Positions 40,343 to 48,585 of a stretch of DNA of 64,000 bases are shown piece by piece. Each line of letters starts with the position of its first letter. The stretch's first letter is position 1. The translations under genes were made by a program, and so were the position numbers. Source of the DNA: Thalassobacter stenotrophicus (GTDB lineage Bacteria; Pseudomonadota; Alphaproteobacteria; Rhodobacterales; Rhodobacteraceae). The notes under the pieces were generated by a model. The model was given only the letters and a program-made list of their open reading frames with translations. It searched no databases and was not told the origin of the DNA. Where the stretch lies: NCBI RefSeq assembly GCF_001458315.1, contig NZ_CYRX01000030.1, forward strand, positions 1-64,000. Reading direction: 5' to 3'.

Positions 40343-40432
40343 AACCGCAAGATGTAATATCGTGCTTTAGCTGTAGTTTGGTCACGCAAACACTAGTCAC
40401 GGCCAGTGTCTGCGATCAAGGAGATAACAGGT

Positions 40433-40726
40433 TTGAGAAACCCAAGGTTGACAGGCCTGCTCCCATTGCAAGCTATGGTCCTTCTGATCTGCGTTCCCGG
40501 ACCAGTTTTGGCGGAATCCTGCTTCGCCCCGGCCCGTCCTTTCATGCCAAGCGATTCGCAGGCAGCGCGGGACTATGCGGCTATCATCCGTGGCGACTTC
40601 GAAGATTACATCCAGGATATCCAGAGCTACTTCCGTTGCCTCGACAGCGAGCGCGCCCGCGCTTTCGAAGAAGCGCGCGAAGTCAGCGAGGACTATGGCC
40701 GGTTCCTGCAATTGGTAGGGGATTGA
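40433..40726 (+). CDS. Small exported hypothetical protein
   Basis: A protein of about 97 residues with a signal peptide (RLTGLLPLQAMVLLICVPGPVLA) and a mature part containing two Cys (SCFAP and FRCLD) and a helical acidic C-terminus. TTG 40433 with GGAGATAACAGG upstream is chosen; GTG 40406 is also in frame. It diverges from the virB operon and has no recognised family. The Cys pair suggests a periplasmic disulphide. Confidence 0.6.
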   Translation: MRNPRLTGLLPLQAMVLLICVPGPVLAESCFAPARPFMPSDSQAARDYAAIIRGDFEDYIQDIQSYFRCLDSERARAFEEAREVSEDYGRFLQLVGD

Positions 40727-40790
40727 TGGGCAACCTTGGGAGCATCAGACTTGCAGCCCATGGAAACCAGACGCCGATAACACCCTCATA

Positions 40791-40849
40791 TATCTACTTT
40801 TTAGATAACAGATTTCATCCGCTAGCGACGTCACAAAAGGTATGTGACG
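40791..40849 (+). promoter_or_regulatory. Inverted repeats upstream of the XRE regulator
   Basis: Two symmetric sites precede the regulator. TATCTA (40791-40796) faces TAGATA (40802-40807). CGTCAC (40829-40834) faces GTGACG (40844-40849) and encloses the AAAGG ribosome site two bases before the GTG start. The first resembles the TATACTATC operator motif loosely. They may serve autoregulation. Confidence 0.45.
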
Positions 40850-40850
40850 C

Positions 40851-41108
40851 GTGGCAAAGACAATCAGAAGCAAAGGGCAAGTGGCACTCTGCCAGGCGTT
40901 GGTCGACGCGCGCATCAAAGCGGGCCTCGGCCAGAAAGACTTGGCGGATAGGCTCAGATGCCACCAATCCCTTATTGCCCGTCTTGAAAGCGGTCAGCGC
41001 CGGGTCGACGTTGTCGAACTGGTCGTTTTGGCGCGTGCCATCGGCTTTGATCCGTTCCAGCTTCTGGCGATCGTTGAAGCCGCCACGGAGCCCGACCACA
41101 GGATTTGA
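40851..41108 (+). CDS. XRE-family regulator
   Basis: An 85-residue helix-turn-helix protein (LVDARIKAGLGQKDLADRL, then HQSLIARLESGQRRVDVVELVVLARAIG) with little besides the DNA-binding domain. It starts with GTG at 40851. It is the nearest regulator to the virB promoter and the most likely ligand of the palindromic site at 40329. Direct targets are not shown by the sequence. Confidence 0.82.
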   Translation: MAKTIRSKGQVALCQALVDARIKAGLGQKDLADRLRCHQSLIARLESGQRRVDVVELVVLARAIGFDPFQLLAIVEAATEPDHRI

Positions 41109-41277
41109 AGCCAATGAATTGTTGAGAACACGGAAACCCATTTTCCCGGTCTGATGATCATTCCCTCCTTGAGGACCAGTTAGCCAACATCAAAGAAGCC
41201 CGGCGCGCGGTCGTAGTGAACGCTCTGCAACCCCACGCCGCAATTCGCAGCGCCACAGTGCAGGAAGCCAGTAAACA

Positions 41278-41505
41278 GTGAACGAAGATAAGGGTGAGGG
41301 CGTCGCGATCGCCAATCTGATCGGGACCGATGGGTGCAGTGTTGTTGGTTGGGTTTATCGCTGGAGTACAGGCTCACATGCGGTGATGTGGGACGTCCAA
41401 GGGCCCCAGCCGGTATCGGAAACCCGGCCGGAAATAAGTGACGAACAGAAGCAAGAAATCGACTTCGATGCGCTGACGAGGATCGGAAGAAGCGACGACG
41501 GGTGA
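41278..41505 (+). CDS. Possible small hypothetical protein
   Basis: A 75-residue frame starting GTG. The sequence NLIGTDGCSVVGWVYRWSTG and an acidic tail look protein-like, but no ribosome site or family supports it. It could be a real small gene in the gap between the XRE regulator and the next minus-strand gene. Confidence 0.4.
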   Translation: MNEDKGEGVAIANLIGTDGCSVVGWVYRWSTGSHAVMWDVQGPQPVSETRPEISDEQKQEIDFDALTRIGRSDDG

Positions 41506-41625
41506 ACAGAGCGAACCCGCGGTGTTTGCCGAAACGCCAAACAGCATGTGGACCGCGAAGCGTATGCGGTGAGGTCGTGCAAGCCAAAGAAGCCGTCTTC
41601 CATGACAAATCTACGTGGCGGCAGG

Positions 41626-42321
41626 TCAGTAGTTCACCTGCTCGAACCCGTAGTTGCCGTCATAGTCACGCCAATCGACGAAGACGGATCGGTGATAAAT
41701 GCCAGGGCAATGCTCGCCCCAACGTTCAAGTCCCACATGGGCCTCGGGCAGGGCAGTTATCGAAGATCGCTGCCATGAGAAATCGCCTTGGGTCCCGTAA
41801 GTGCCGAGGACCACGGTCGCGCTTCGGTTACAATCCCCATCGCGCCCGGACTCGTGCTGTCGTGCATACCGTACATCGAAGACGCGGATGGACCGCACGA
41901 AATTGAACTCTGGCCCGCTGATATCGATGTCCGCGCGGTCCTGAACGAGCCGCAGGGCGAGGTCGGTGGGAGCGAGATTATCTACTGGCAAGGATTGAAG
42001 CGGTCGACGGGTGTCGGTTCGGTACAAGGCTTCAAAGATGCGGCCAGCGTTGTTTTGTAACCGATCGTTCTCGTAGGAGGCGCCCATGGGACAGCGCCAG
42101 ATTTGCAGCGGTGGTTCGACCGGCCAAGGTGTAATCCGCCGGATAAATTCGGCGCGGGCTCGGGCGCAAGGGACGGAAGCAGGCCAGCCGCCAGACAGGC
42201 ACAAGAGGATCGCGCAATCGATCGGGTATGTTTGCGCGCGGGCGGGTATTGGCAGCGAAGAACTTGTCACGGTCAAAGCGACTGCGACCGAGGGGAGGAG
42301 CTTCTTGAGTAAATGGCGCAT
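41626..42321 (-). CDS. Exported Cys-containing hypothetical protein
   Basis: A 231-residue protein. ATG 42321 has GGAGGCTCCACAGC upstream. A signal peptide (about 1-30, ending PARAQ) is followed by a mature chain with six Cys, including CAILLCLSGGW, near CARARAEFIRR and a C-terminal HCPGIYHRSV. This pattern of a Cys-rich exported protein next to virB genes is found on several alphaproteobacterial conjugative elements, but no function is assigned. A half copy of the virB palindrome lies about 45 bases upstream. Confidence 0.65.
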   Translation of the reverse strand: MRHLLKKLLPSVAVALTVTSSSLPIPARAQTYPIDCAILLCLSGGWPASVPCARARAEFIRRITPWPVEPPLQIWRCPMGASYENDRLQNNAGRIFEALYRTDTRRPLQSLPVDNLAPTDLALRLVQDRADIDISGPEFNFVRSIRVFDVRYARQHESGRDGDCNRSATVVLGTYGTQGDFSWQRSSITALPEAHVGLERWGEHCPGIYHRSVFVDWRDYDGNYGFEQVNY

Positions 42322-42560
42322 GCTGTGGAGCCTCCGGGATAGGAGTTCAGCATACATACAATAATATACTATCGCAACGCTAAGTATAAATTCGCATAAT
42401 GAAGTTTATGTTAATTAATTTTCCACAAGGGTTACGGCGTGCGGTTAAGATGGTCTGTGGCGTTTCCAGCGGCGGCTAGGAGCCGCCTACGTGGCCGCCG
42501 CAAGTGCCAGTTTTCTAATCATTTTAGGGTCCTTCCCTGGTTGAAGTGAAGAAGGGAAGA

Positions 42561-42587
42561 TAACGGAGCCCATCCAGGGCTCCGTTA
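42561..42587 (-). terminator. Terminator after the membrane-anchor gene
   Basis: TAACGGAGCCC (42561-42571) and GGGCTCCGTTA (42577-42587) form a perfect 11-base-pair stem with a 5-base loop, eight bases past the stop codon of the minus-strand gene at 42596. The T-run on the minus strand is weak (TCTTCCCTTCTT). Confidence 0.75.
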
Positions 42588-42595
42588 CTAAGTTG

Positions 42596-43225
42596 TCAAC
42601 TGGCGTCTTTGAACTCGGCGTATTCGCCGCGTACTTGAACGGTCACGGTGGCGGTCTCGCTGTCGCGATTGCGCCAGAACCAGCCATGTTCGCCATCGAA
42701 GGCGGCAACGATCTCGCCTTCTTCTCCCGTCGAACCGCGGCCCCTTTCATAGGTCACCGACTGACCGCCGCCATGGCCGTGCAGGTCAAAGTTGACGCGC
42801 CCGCCCTCGACCAGCATCCGGTATTCTGCGGTCTGGCCCTCGGTCATAACGAGCTTCCACTCGGCGGAGTCTCCGGGTGCCAGGGTGAAGGTGGTCTCAT
42901 CGCGCCAGACCTCCGCTTCTTGAGCGTGGGCCGCCCCGACGAACAGGCCGAAGATGCCGTCTAGGAAGCTGGACTGGTCGCCGCCAGTGACCTCCAGCTC
43001 CAGCAACCGGTCGGCCTCCGCCTCTTCGGCGAGCTGGGTCTTGATCTCACCCATCTCTGCCAGACCGAGTACGCCGCCAATCCCGGTTGGGTCGATGTTG
43101 TATTCGGCGGGAAGCACGACAGTCACGAGAATCACAACGGCGCTGGCCGCAGCAATAACGGTGGAACGGATGAGCTGCGCGGAACTTGGCAGCTCATCGA
43201 GGCTCGGTTTTTCTGCGTTGAACAT
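42596..43225 (-). CDS. Membrane-anchored protein paired with HupE
   Basis: A 209-residue protein with one membrane helix (about 22-42, TVIAAASAVVILVTVVLPA) and a periplasmic domain that contains FDLHGHGGGQSVTYERGRG and GWFWRNR. The His/Gly segment could bind metal. It follows the HupE-like gene by 17 bases, and such anchored proteins commonly accompany HupE/UreJ-type permeases in Rhodobacteraceae. Its biochemical role is unknown. Confidence 0.7.
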   Translation of the reverse strand: MFNAEKPSLDELPSSAQLIRSTVIAAASAVVILVTVVLPAEYNIDPTGIGGVLGLAEMGEIKTQLAEEAEADRLLELEVTGGDQSSFLDGIFGLFVGAAHAQEAEVWRDETTFTLAPGDSAEWKLVMTEGQTAEYRMLVEGGRVNFDLHGHGGGQSVTYERGRGSTGEEGEIVAAFDGEHGWFWRNRDSETATVTVQVRGEYAEFKDAS

Positions 43226-43242
43226 CTGGGTCTCCTAAATTC

Positions 43243-43971
43243 TCAGGTGGCTACGAAGTAGCCGGTGATTTGCAGGCCCATGAGGATGAATCCCATGGAC
43301 ATCATGACGACGTTGGCGGTGTAGGCCTGTCGAAAGAAGTTCGGGGATTTCCGCCAATAACCCATGACGATGAGGATCACAGCAAGCGCCATGATCTGGC
43401 CGAGTTCGACGCCCACGTTGAACGCCAGAAGATTGGCCAGCAGCCCCTCTGAGGCGATCTCGTAGTCGAGGATCTTGGTGGCCAGGCCCGTGCCGTGGAA
43501 GAAGCCGAAGATCAGCGTCGCGGCCTTGGTGTTGGGCTGATATCCGAACCATCTCTGGTAGGCCCCAAGGTTGTCGAGCGCCTTGTAGACGACCGACAGC
43601 CCGATGATCGCGTCGATGATGTAGGCGTTGATGCCCCAGCCGAACCAGACGCCCGCGAGCATCGTGGTCGAGTGCCCAATGGCGAAGAGGCTGACATAGA
43701 TGCCCACGTCCTTCATCTTGTAGAGGAAGAAAACGACACCGAGCAGGAACAGGATGTGGTCATATCCCGTCACCATGTGTTTGGCACCGAGATACATGAA
43801 GGGGATGATGTTCACTCCCCAGATTTCCTGGATGTAGCCCGCGTCACCTTCGGTGACAGCGTGGGCAAACGCATAGCCTGCACTCAGAACGAGAGCCGAC
43901 AGCGTAAATAAGGACAGGATCGCGATCCGGCGCATGCCGGAATCGGTCCAGCCCCGATGGACTGTATTCAT
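43243..43971 (-). CDS. HupE/UreJ-type metal permease
   Basis: A 242-residue membrane protein. A signal-like first helix (residues about 12-32) ends AFAHA, and six or so helices follow. The family signature HAVTEGDAGY near the N-terminus, GYDHILFLLGVVFF and FFHGTGLA are present; these His-Asp motifs bind nickel or cobalt in the HupE family. ATG 43971 is chosen, as it gives the signal-like start. With the neighbouring sensor and exporter it suggests nickel/cobalt homeostasis. Confidence 0.85.
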   Translation of the reverse strand: MNTVHRGWTDSGMRRIAILSLFTLSALVLSAGYAFAHAVTEGDAGYIQEIWGVNIIPFMYLGAKHMVTGYDHILFLLGVVFFLYKMKDVGIYVSLFAIGHSTTMLAGVWFGWGINAYIIDAIIGLSVVYKALDNLGAYQRWFGYQPNTKAATLIFGFFHGTGLATKILDYEIASEGLLANLLAFNVGVELGQIMALAVILIVMGYWRKSPNFFRQAYTANVVMMSMGFILMGLQITGYFVAT

Positions 43972-44032
43972 GGATTGAACTCCGCGTAGGTATTTGATGA
44001 TCGCATGGAACGCGCCAATGGCGCGCGGTCGA

Positions 44033-44437
44033 TCAGACGCGCGGAGGTCGTTCGATCTGGTATATCCGCAGACGGTTCGAGGTGGCTGAACCCAGCCGCC
44101 AGGCGGTCCTGTAGATTTCCATGGGATGCGGCGACGGATCGCGGCCAGGCACGACCGCCTGGCTATGATCGTGATCGACGCTGTCGTGGCTGTGTCCATG
44201 CATGGCCCAAGCCAGGTCATCATCCAGACCGTGCGAATGCCCGTGCTCGGCAATCATTTCCGCGTGCTCCTGAAGCACGTCGAAAATCGCGGGCGCATGC
44301 GAGGTTGTGGGCATCACCGACCAGATAAGCACGGCCGCGCAGAGAAGCGTCGCGAACGCGGCCTTTCCGATTGTCCGTAAGGTTGTCATCAGCTCTGCCT
44401 GTCTGCTCGTCGCTCGCGTGGTGCGTCGCGGCACCAT
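44033..44437 (-). CDS. Histidine-rich exported protein
   Basis: A 134-residue protein with a hydrophobic segment (about 25-42, AAFATLLCAAVLIWSVMP) and a His-rich stretch (EHGHSHGLDD, then HGHSHDSVDHDHSQ). Such stretches bind nickel, cobalt or zinc. ATG 44437 has CAGGGGGATAG upstream; ATG 44389 would start closer to the hydrophobic segment. It diverges from the CsoR/RcnR-type gene, sharing its operator region. Confidence 0.65.
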   Translation of the reverse strand: MVPRRTTRATSRQAELMTTLRTIGKAAFATLLCAAVLIWSVMPTTSHAPAIFDVLQEHAEMIAEHGHSHGLDDDLAWAMHGHSHDSVDHDHSQAVVPGRDPSPHPMEIYRTAWRLGSATSNRLRIYQIERPPRV

Positions 44438-44444
44438 CTTGTAC

Positions 44445-44463
44445 TATCCCCCTGGGGAGGATA
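44445..44463. promoter_or_regulatory. Operator-like site for the CsoR/RcnR-family sensor
   Basis: TATCC at 44445 and GGATA ending at 44463 flank a C4TG4A core, so the site is a near palindrome with central C and G tracts. RcnR and InrS sites share such G/C tracts between AT-rich ends. It sits exactly between the divergent His-rich gene and the sensor gene, 11 bases before the sensor ATG. Confidence 0.65.
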
Positions 44464-44473
44464 AACTGTTTAT

Positions 44474-44734
44474 ATGACAACTCACCCTGTCCATGCAACC
44501 CATCCCGCCCTCGTCGCCCGGCTGAAACGCGCTGACGGACACCTGCGCGCGGTGATCGAGATGATCGAGGCGGGCAAGCCGTGCCTTGAGATCGCCCAGC
44601 AGATGCAGGCGGTCGAAAAGGCTATCACGAATGCCAAGCGGGCGCTGATCCACGACCACATGGACCATTGCCTCGACGCCGAAGGCTCGGAGACAGATCA
44701 CGCCGAGCTGCGGACGATCGCGCGTTACCTCTGA
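44474..44734 (+). CDS. CsoR/RcnR-family metal sensor (probably nickel/cobalt)
   Basis: An 86-residue all-helical repressor. Candidate ligands are Cys37 (KPCLEI), His62 and Cys66 (IHDHMDHC), with N-terminal His4, His7, His10 and His23. CsoR uses Cys-His-Cys for copper; the nickel sensor InrS adds an N-terminal His to the same triad, and RcnR uses Cys-His-His. The extra N-terminal His and the genetic context favour a nickel or cobalt sensor. It precedes the exporter gene by eight bases and should repress it. Confidence 0.82.
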   Translation: MTTHPVHATHPALVARLKRADGHLRAVIEMIEAGKPCLEIAQQMQAVEKAITNAKRALIHDHMDHCLDAEGSETDHAELRTIARYL

Positions 44735-44742
44735 GGGCTGCC

Positions 44743-46062
44743 ATGCTCGACATCCTCTCCGACCGCACTTACCGCCATCTGTTTCTGGCGCAGGTCGTAG
44801 CACTTCTGGGAACCGGGCTGGCGACGGTCGCACTCGGCCTGCTTGCCTTCGACCTCGCGGGTGACGGGGCGGCAATGGTGCTCGGCACAGTTTTCACCAT
44901 CAAGATGGTGGCCTACGTGGGCATCGCGCCCATTGCGGGGGCCTTCGCGGACCGGTTGCCGCGGCGCGCGCTGCTGGTAACGCTCGATCTCGTGCGTGCC
45001 GGCGTGGCACTTGCACTGCCCTTCGTGACCGAGGTCTGGCAGGTCTATGTGCTGATCTTCCTGCTGCAATCGGCCTCTGCCGCCTTCACGCCGACCTTTC
45101 AGGCGACGATCCCGGACGTTTTGCCTGAAGAGGCGCGCTATACCCGCGCTCTGTCGCTGTCGCGGCTGGCCTACGATCTGGAAAACATCGTCAGCCCAAC
45201 GCTAGCGGCCCTTCTGCTCTCGGTGATGTCCTACAATTCGCTCTTCGTTGGCACGGTTGCGGGTTTCGCCGGCTCGGCGCTGCTCGTAGTCTCTGTCCTC
45301 CTGCCAAACCCAAAATCGTCCGAGCCGCGCGGCATCTATGATCGGACGACACGCGGTATCCGCATCTATCTGGCCACGCCCCGCCTGCGCGGGTTGCTGG
45401 CGCTGAACCTTGCGGCAGCGGCGGCCGGGGCAATGGTTCTGGTCAATACCGTCGTTTTGGTACGCGGATCGCTCGGCCTGTCGGAAAGCGCGCTGGCCTG
45501 GACGATGTTCGCCTTCGGCGCTGGCTCCATGACGGCCGCACTGCTCCTTCCGCGCGTACTGGATACGCTGCCAGACCGGCCCGTAATGTTCGGCGGTGCT
45601 GCCCTGATGGTGGCGACATTGTTGGGGTTGGGGGCAACAGTCCTGACCGCCGGCCTTGGTTGGTTCATCCTATTGGGGGCCTGGCTGCTGGTAGGTCTGG
45701 GATATTCCGCCGTTCTCACCCCGTCTGGCCGGTTACTGCGCCGGTCCGCCCATGCCGGGGATCGCCCCGCTCTGTTTGCGGCGCAATTCGCGCTGTCGCA
45801 CGCTTGCTGGCTGGTGACCTATCCGCTGTCGGGCTGGCTGCTGACGTTCTACGGTGTCGTTCCTGCGCTGATCGGTCTGGCGCTTCTCGCGGCCACTGGC
45901 ATGCTCGCCGCTCTGAAACTCTGGCCAGCGAGCGATCCCGTGGAGCTTGAACACACGCACGACAACCTGCCACTTGATCATCCCCACTTGAAGGGGCATC
46001 GCAGGCACAGCCATGCTCTGGTGATCGACGAAAGCCATCCTCGCTGGGCCACACATTTCTGA
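44743..46062 (+). CDS. MFS exporter with His-rich tail (NreB/NrsD-like)
   Basis: A 439-residue major facilitator protein with 12 hydrophobic helices. The cytoplasmic loop 2-3 has GAFADRLPRRALL. The C-terminal 40 residues are His-rich (EHTHDNLPLDHPHLKGHRRHSH), as in the nickel exporters NreB and NrsD. It begins eight bases after the metal sensor. ATG 44743 with GAGGGCTGCC upstream is chosen. Nickel or cobalt export is inferred from the tail and the neighbours. Confidence 0.82.
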   Translation: MLDILSDRTYRHLFLAQVVALLGTGLATVALGLLAFDLAGDGAAMVLGTVFTIKMVAYVGIAPIAGAFADRLPRRALLVTLDLVRAGVALALPFVTEVWQVYVLIFLLQSASAAFTPTFQATIPDVLPEEARYTRALSLSRLAYDLENIVSPTLAALLLSVMSYNSLFVGTVAGFAGSALLVVSVLLPNPKSSEPRGIYDRTTRGIRIYLATPRLRGLLALNLAAAAAGAMVLVNTVVLVRGSLGLSESALAWTMFAFGAGSMTAALLLPRVLDTLPDRPVMFGGAALMVATLLGLGATVLTAGLGWFILLGAWLLVGLGYSAVLTPSGRLLRRSAHAGDRPALFAAQFALSHACWLVTYPLSGWLLTFYGVVPALIGLALLAATGMLAALKLWPASDPVELEHTHDNLPLDHPHLKGHRRHSHALVIDESHPRWATHF

Positions 46063-46175
46063 GCGTTAGCGATTTGACGGAGGGACTGTCTAATCAAGAT
46101 GGTTCGCAAACCTGTGAAAGAGGGAAGCCGATACCAGAGCGGCCAAAACAAACCAGCCAAAAGGATCATCAATTT

Positions 46176-46445
46176 ATGTACACACGAAGCGCCCTTCTTC
46201 TCACAACCGTCTTGGCCCTTGGGGCTTGCTCGGAGTCTTTCTCGAATTCACAAAACGCGTCGTCACGCCCGCCGTTACCGGAAAATATCCTGGAACTGGC
46301 AGCACCGAACCAAGACCTCGCGACCGCCTATCTGCGGCCCGAGGACAACTGCTACTGGTACATGCACGCGAGTCCGGTTGAAACAACGCGATTGCCGCTC
46401 AGGACGATCGAGGGAAACCCGATTTGCGTCAAACGGGCCGAGTAA
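46176..46445 (+). CDS. Small lipoprotein
   Basis: An 89-residue protein with a lipobox (LLLTTVLALGACSE; Cys18) and a mature part with two more Cys (DNCYWYMHAS, PICVKRAE). AAAAGGATCATCAATTT precedes the ATG. No family is recognised; the aromatic NCYWYMH segment is distinctive. Confidence 0.68.
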   Translation: MYTRSALLLTTVLALGACSESFSNSQNASSRPPLPENILELAAPNQDLATAYLRPEDNCYWYMHASPVETTRLPLRTIEGNPICVKRAE

Positions 46446-46549
46446 GCGATCTCTGGGAATGCCCGCAACCGGCTTGTCGCTTCCGTCCGCTTGGGAGGGA
46501 TCGATAACGTATCATCGACCTAGTGGTGCCCACATGGCAGGCTATTTCA

Positions 46550-47203
46550 ATGGATAGATTTTTCTCTATCAGTATGCCCGCGGCTCAGTTTGTTAGAAAT
46601 GTCCTGCTGTTCAGCTTCGCTGCATTACTGCCGGTCCTGCTGCTCTATGTCTTGCTGGCTCCGGGCTTTGCTCCGGCTCTTGCTGCCGGCGGACCGGCAC
46701 TCATGCGCTTTCTAAGGCAGGTTGCGACCAACGGTTTGCCCGTGGTTTTTGCCGTCAACTATGTCAGTTTTTTCCTTTTCGCTATGACAAAGCAACCAAA
46801 GGCGGGCTTAAGAGACACGGCGTTTTTCGTGCTGGTCGATGTGTTGCTCAGAGCCCTTCTCTTTCCAGGTCTCCACGCGCTTATATACGTTCTATCTGCC
46901 AACTGGTTCGGGTCATTCGGCGGCAATCGTTCAACCGCCTTGGCGGTTGTGTCCCCGACTCTTGCGCGCTCAGCGTTTTTCGAGAACATCTCCGGCGTTT
47001 ACCTCTATGCGACCATGATAAGCGCGTTGCCGCTCTACGTTTCGGCTCTCGGGGGGTCGGAATTTCTTGGACCGATTGTTCGTCGCTTGCCCATGAACAC
47101 GGGCGTGATGCTGCTTGCCCTGGCTGCGTTTGCCTTGTCGGTCGGGCTGATCACGATCGGCGCACAAGGTCGCATCTCTTCAGGCCAGGTGATGGCAGGC
47201 TAA
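46550..47203 (+). CDS. Polytopic membrane protein of unknown function
   Basis: A 217-residue protein with about five hydrophobic segments (VLLFSFAALLPVLLLYVLL, VFAVNYVSFFLFAM, TAFFVLVDVLLRALLFPGLHALIYVLS, MISALPLYVSAL, LLALAAFALSVGLITIG). No family motif is apparent. ATG 46550 is chosen as the start nearest the first helix. It converges on the permease gene with a four-base overlap. Confidence 0.6.
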   Translation: MDRFFSISMPAAQFVRNVLLFSFAALLPVLLLYVLLAPGFAPALAAGGPALMRFLRQVATNGLPVVFAVNYVSFFLFAMTKQPKAGLRDTAFFVLVDVLLRALLFPGLHALIYVLSANWFGSFGGNRSTALAVVSPTLARSAFFENISGVYLYATMISALPLYVSALGGSEFLGPIVRRLPMNTGVMLLALAAFALSVGLITIGAQGRISSGQVMAG

Positions 47204-48537
47204 TCACCGTGGGCGTGGGCGTGGGCGTGGGCGACTTGCGGTGCCACCCATTGCGACAAGTAAACGCGCTCGAAGGCGAACACAGCGATCATCCCGACAG
47301 CGGCGTAGAGAACGATCATCGGGTCGCTTTGAAGCTTCATCACGGTGAAAGCTGCAAGTACTATCGCATCGAGCGCCAGGGCAGTCAAAAGCACGATACC
47401 GAAGGCGCCGACGTCTGCTCGACGATAGCGGAACACGCCCCAATGTATGATCATGTCCATGACGAGGTAAAAGAAGGCACCGAGGGATGCGATCCGGCCT
47501 AAATCAAAGAGCACGGCCAACGTCGCTGCGATGACGACAGTATAGACCAGGGTGTGGCGTTGGATGGGACCTGGCATACCGAAGTGGCTGTGCGGGATCA
47601 TTTCCATGTCGGTCAGCATCGCCAGCATACGCGACACCGCGAAGACGCTGGCCAGAACGCCGGACGCCGTTGCGACAGCGGCCAGGATCACCGTGAGTAT
47701 GAAGCCGGTTTGTCCAAGGGCGGGCTGCGCCGCCTGTGCCAGCGAATAGTCACGCGCTGAGATGATCTCCTCGATCGTGAGACTCGAACCGACCCCGTAG
47801 GCGACCAACAGGTAGACGACGACGCAGATTCCGATCGAGAACATGATCGCTCGGCCAACATTGCGATTTGGTTCAGTGATCTCGGCCCCGCTGTTGGTGA
47901 TCGTGGTGAACCCCTTGAACGCGAGGATGGCCAGCGCCGTAGAGGCGATGAACCCCGTGAGCCCGTAGGATTGAGAGGTCTCGGACGCAGCGGCGAACGC
48001 AAAACCACTAGACCACAGGGCCGCGATGCCAAACAGAGCTATGCCTCCAATCTTGATCGCTGCCATGATCAGCGAGAACAGCCCGACCGAGCGATTTCCG
48101 GCGATGTTCACCAGAAAGGCGAAAACGATCACGGCCACGGCCAGGGCGGGGACCAGTGGGCCGCCTTCGATATCGAAAGGGCGCAAGACATAGGTGGCGA
48201 AGGTTCGCGCGACGAGGCTTTCCGCGATCACCATGCTGAGCGCCATCAGCAGCGCGGCACCGCCCGCGATGGCTCCGGGGCCATAGCACTTCTGCAGGAT
48301 CATGGCGATGCCACCCGAGGACGGCCATTTGTTCGACATCCTGATGTAGCTGTAGGCGCTGAAGCTTGTGACGACCGCGCCGGCGATGAATGCAAGCGGG
48401 AAAAGCGGGCCGGCGAGCTGCGCGATTTGCCCCGTCAACGCAAAGATTCCGGCGCCGATCATCACGCCTGTTCCCATCGCAATGGCTCCGCCCAGACTGA
48501 TGGAATCTTCGCGGTACGTTTCTTTTTCGCTCTGCAT
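47200..48537 (-). CDS. APC-superfamily permease with His-rich tail
   Basis: A 445-residue transporter with 12 predicted helices. The N-terminal SLGGAIAMGTGVMIGAGIFAL loop is the helix 1 signature of the amino acid-polyamine-organocation superfamily. The C-terminus ends APQVAHAHAHAHGD, encoded by four GTGGGC hexamers (47209-47232). The substrate is not known; a location beside a copper ATPase suggests a role in metal or amino acid balance. An AAAAGGGGACC ribosome site precedes the ATG at 48537. Confidence 0.82.
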   Translation of the reverse strand: MQSEKETYREDSISLGGAIAMGTGVMIGAGIFALTGQIAQLAGPLFPLAFIAGAVVTSFSAYSYIRMSNKWPSSGGIAMILQKCYGPGAIAGGAALLMALSMVIAESLVARTFATYVLRPFDIEGGPLVPALAVAVIVFAFLVNIAGNRSVGLFSLIMAAIKIGGIALFGIAALWSSGFAFAAASETSQSYGLTGFIASTALAILAFKGFTTITNSGAEITEPNRNVGRAIMFSIGICVVVYLLVAYGVGSSLTIEEIISARDYSLAQAAQPALGQTGFILTVILAAVATASGVLASVFAVSRMLAMLTDMEMIPHSHFGMPGPIQRHTLVYTVVIAATLAVLFDLGRIASLGAFFYLVMDMIIHWGVFRYRRADVGAFGIVLLTALALDAIVLAAFTVMKLQSDPMIVLYAAVGMIAVFAFERVYLSQWVAPQVAHAHAHAHGD

Positions 48538-48585
48538 AAATGGTCCCCTTTTAATTTTGGTTCGTCCGAATGCTGTTGCGCGCTT

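Noticed and set aside
47209-47232. Possible CRISPR-like tandem repeat
   Set aside because: It is four short coding hexamers for a His tail, with no spacers. No CRISPR array was seen anywhere in the window.
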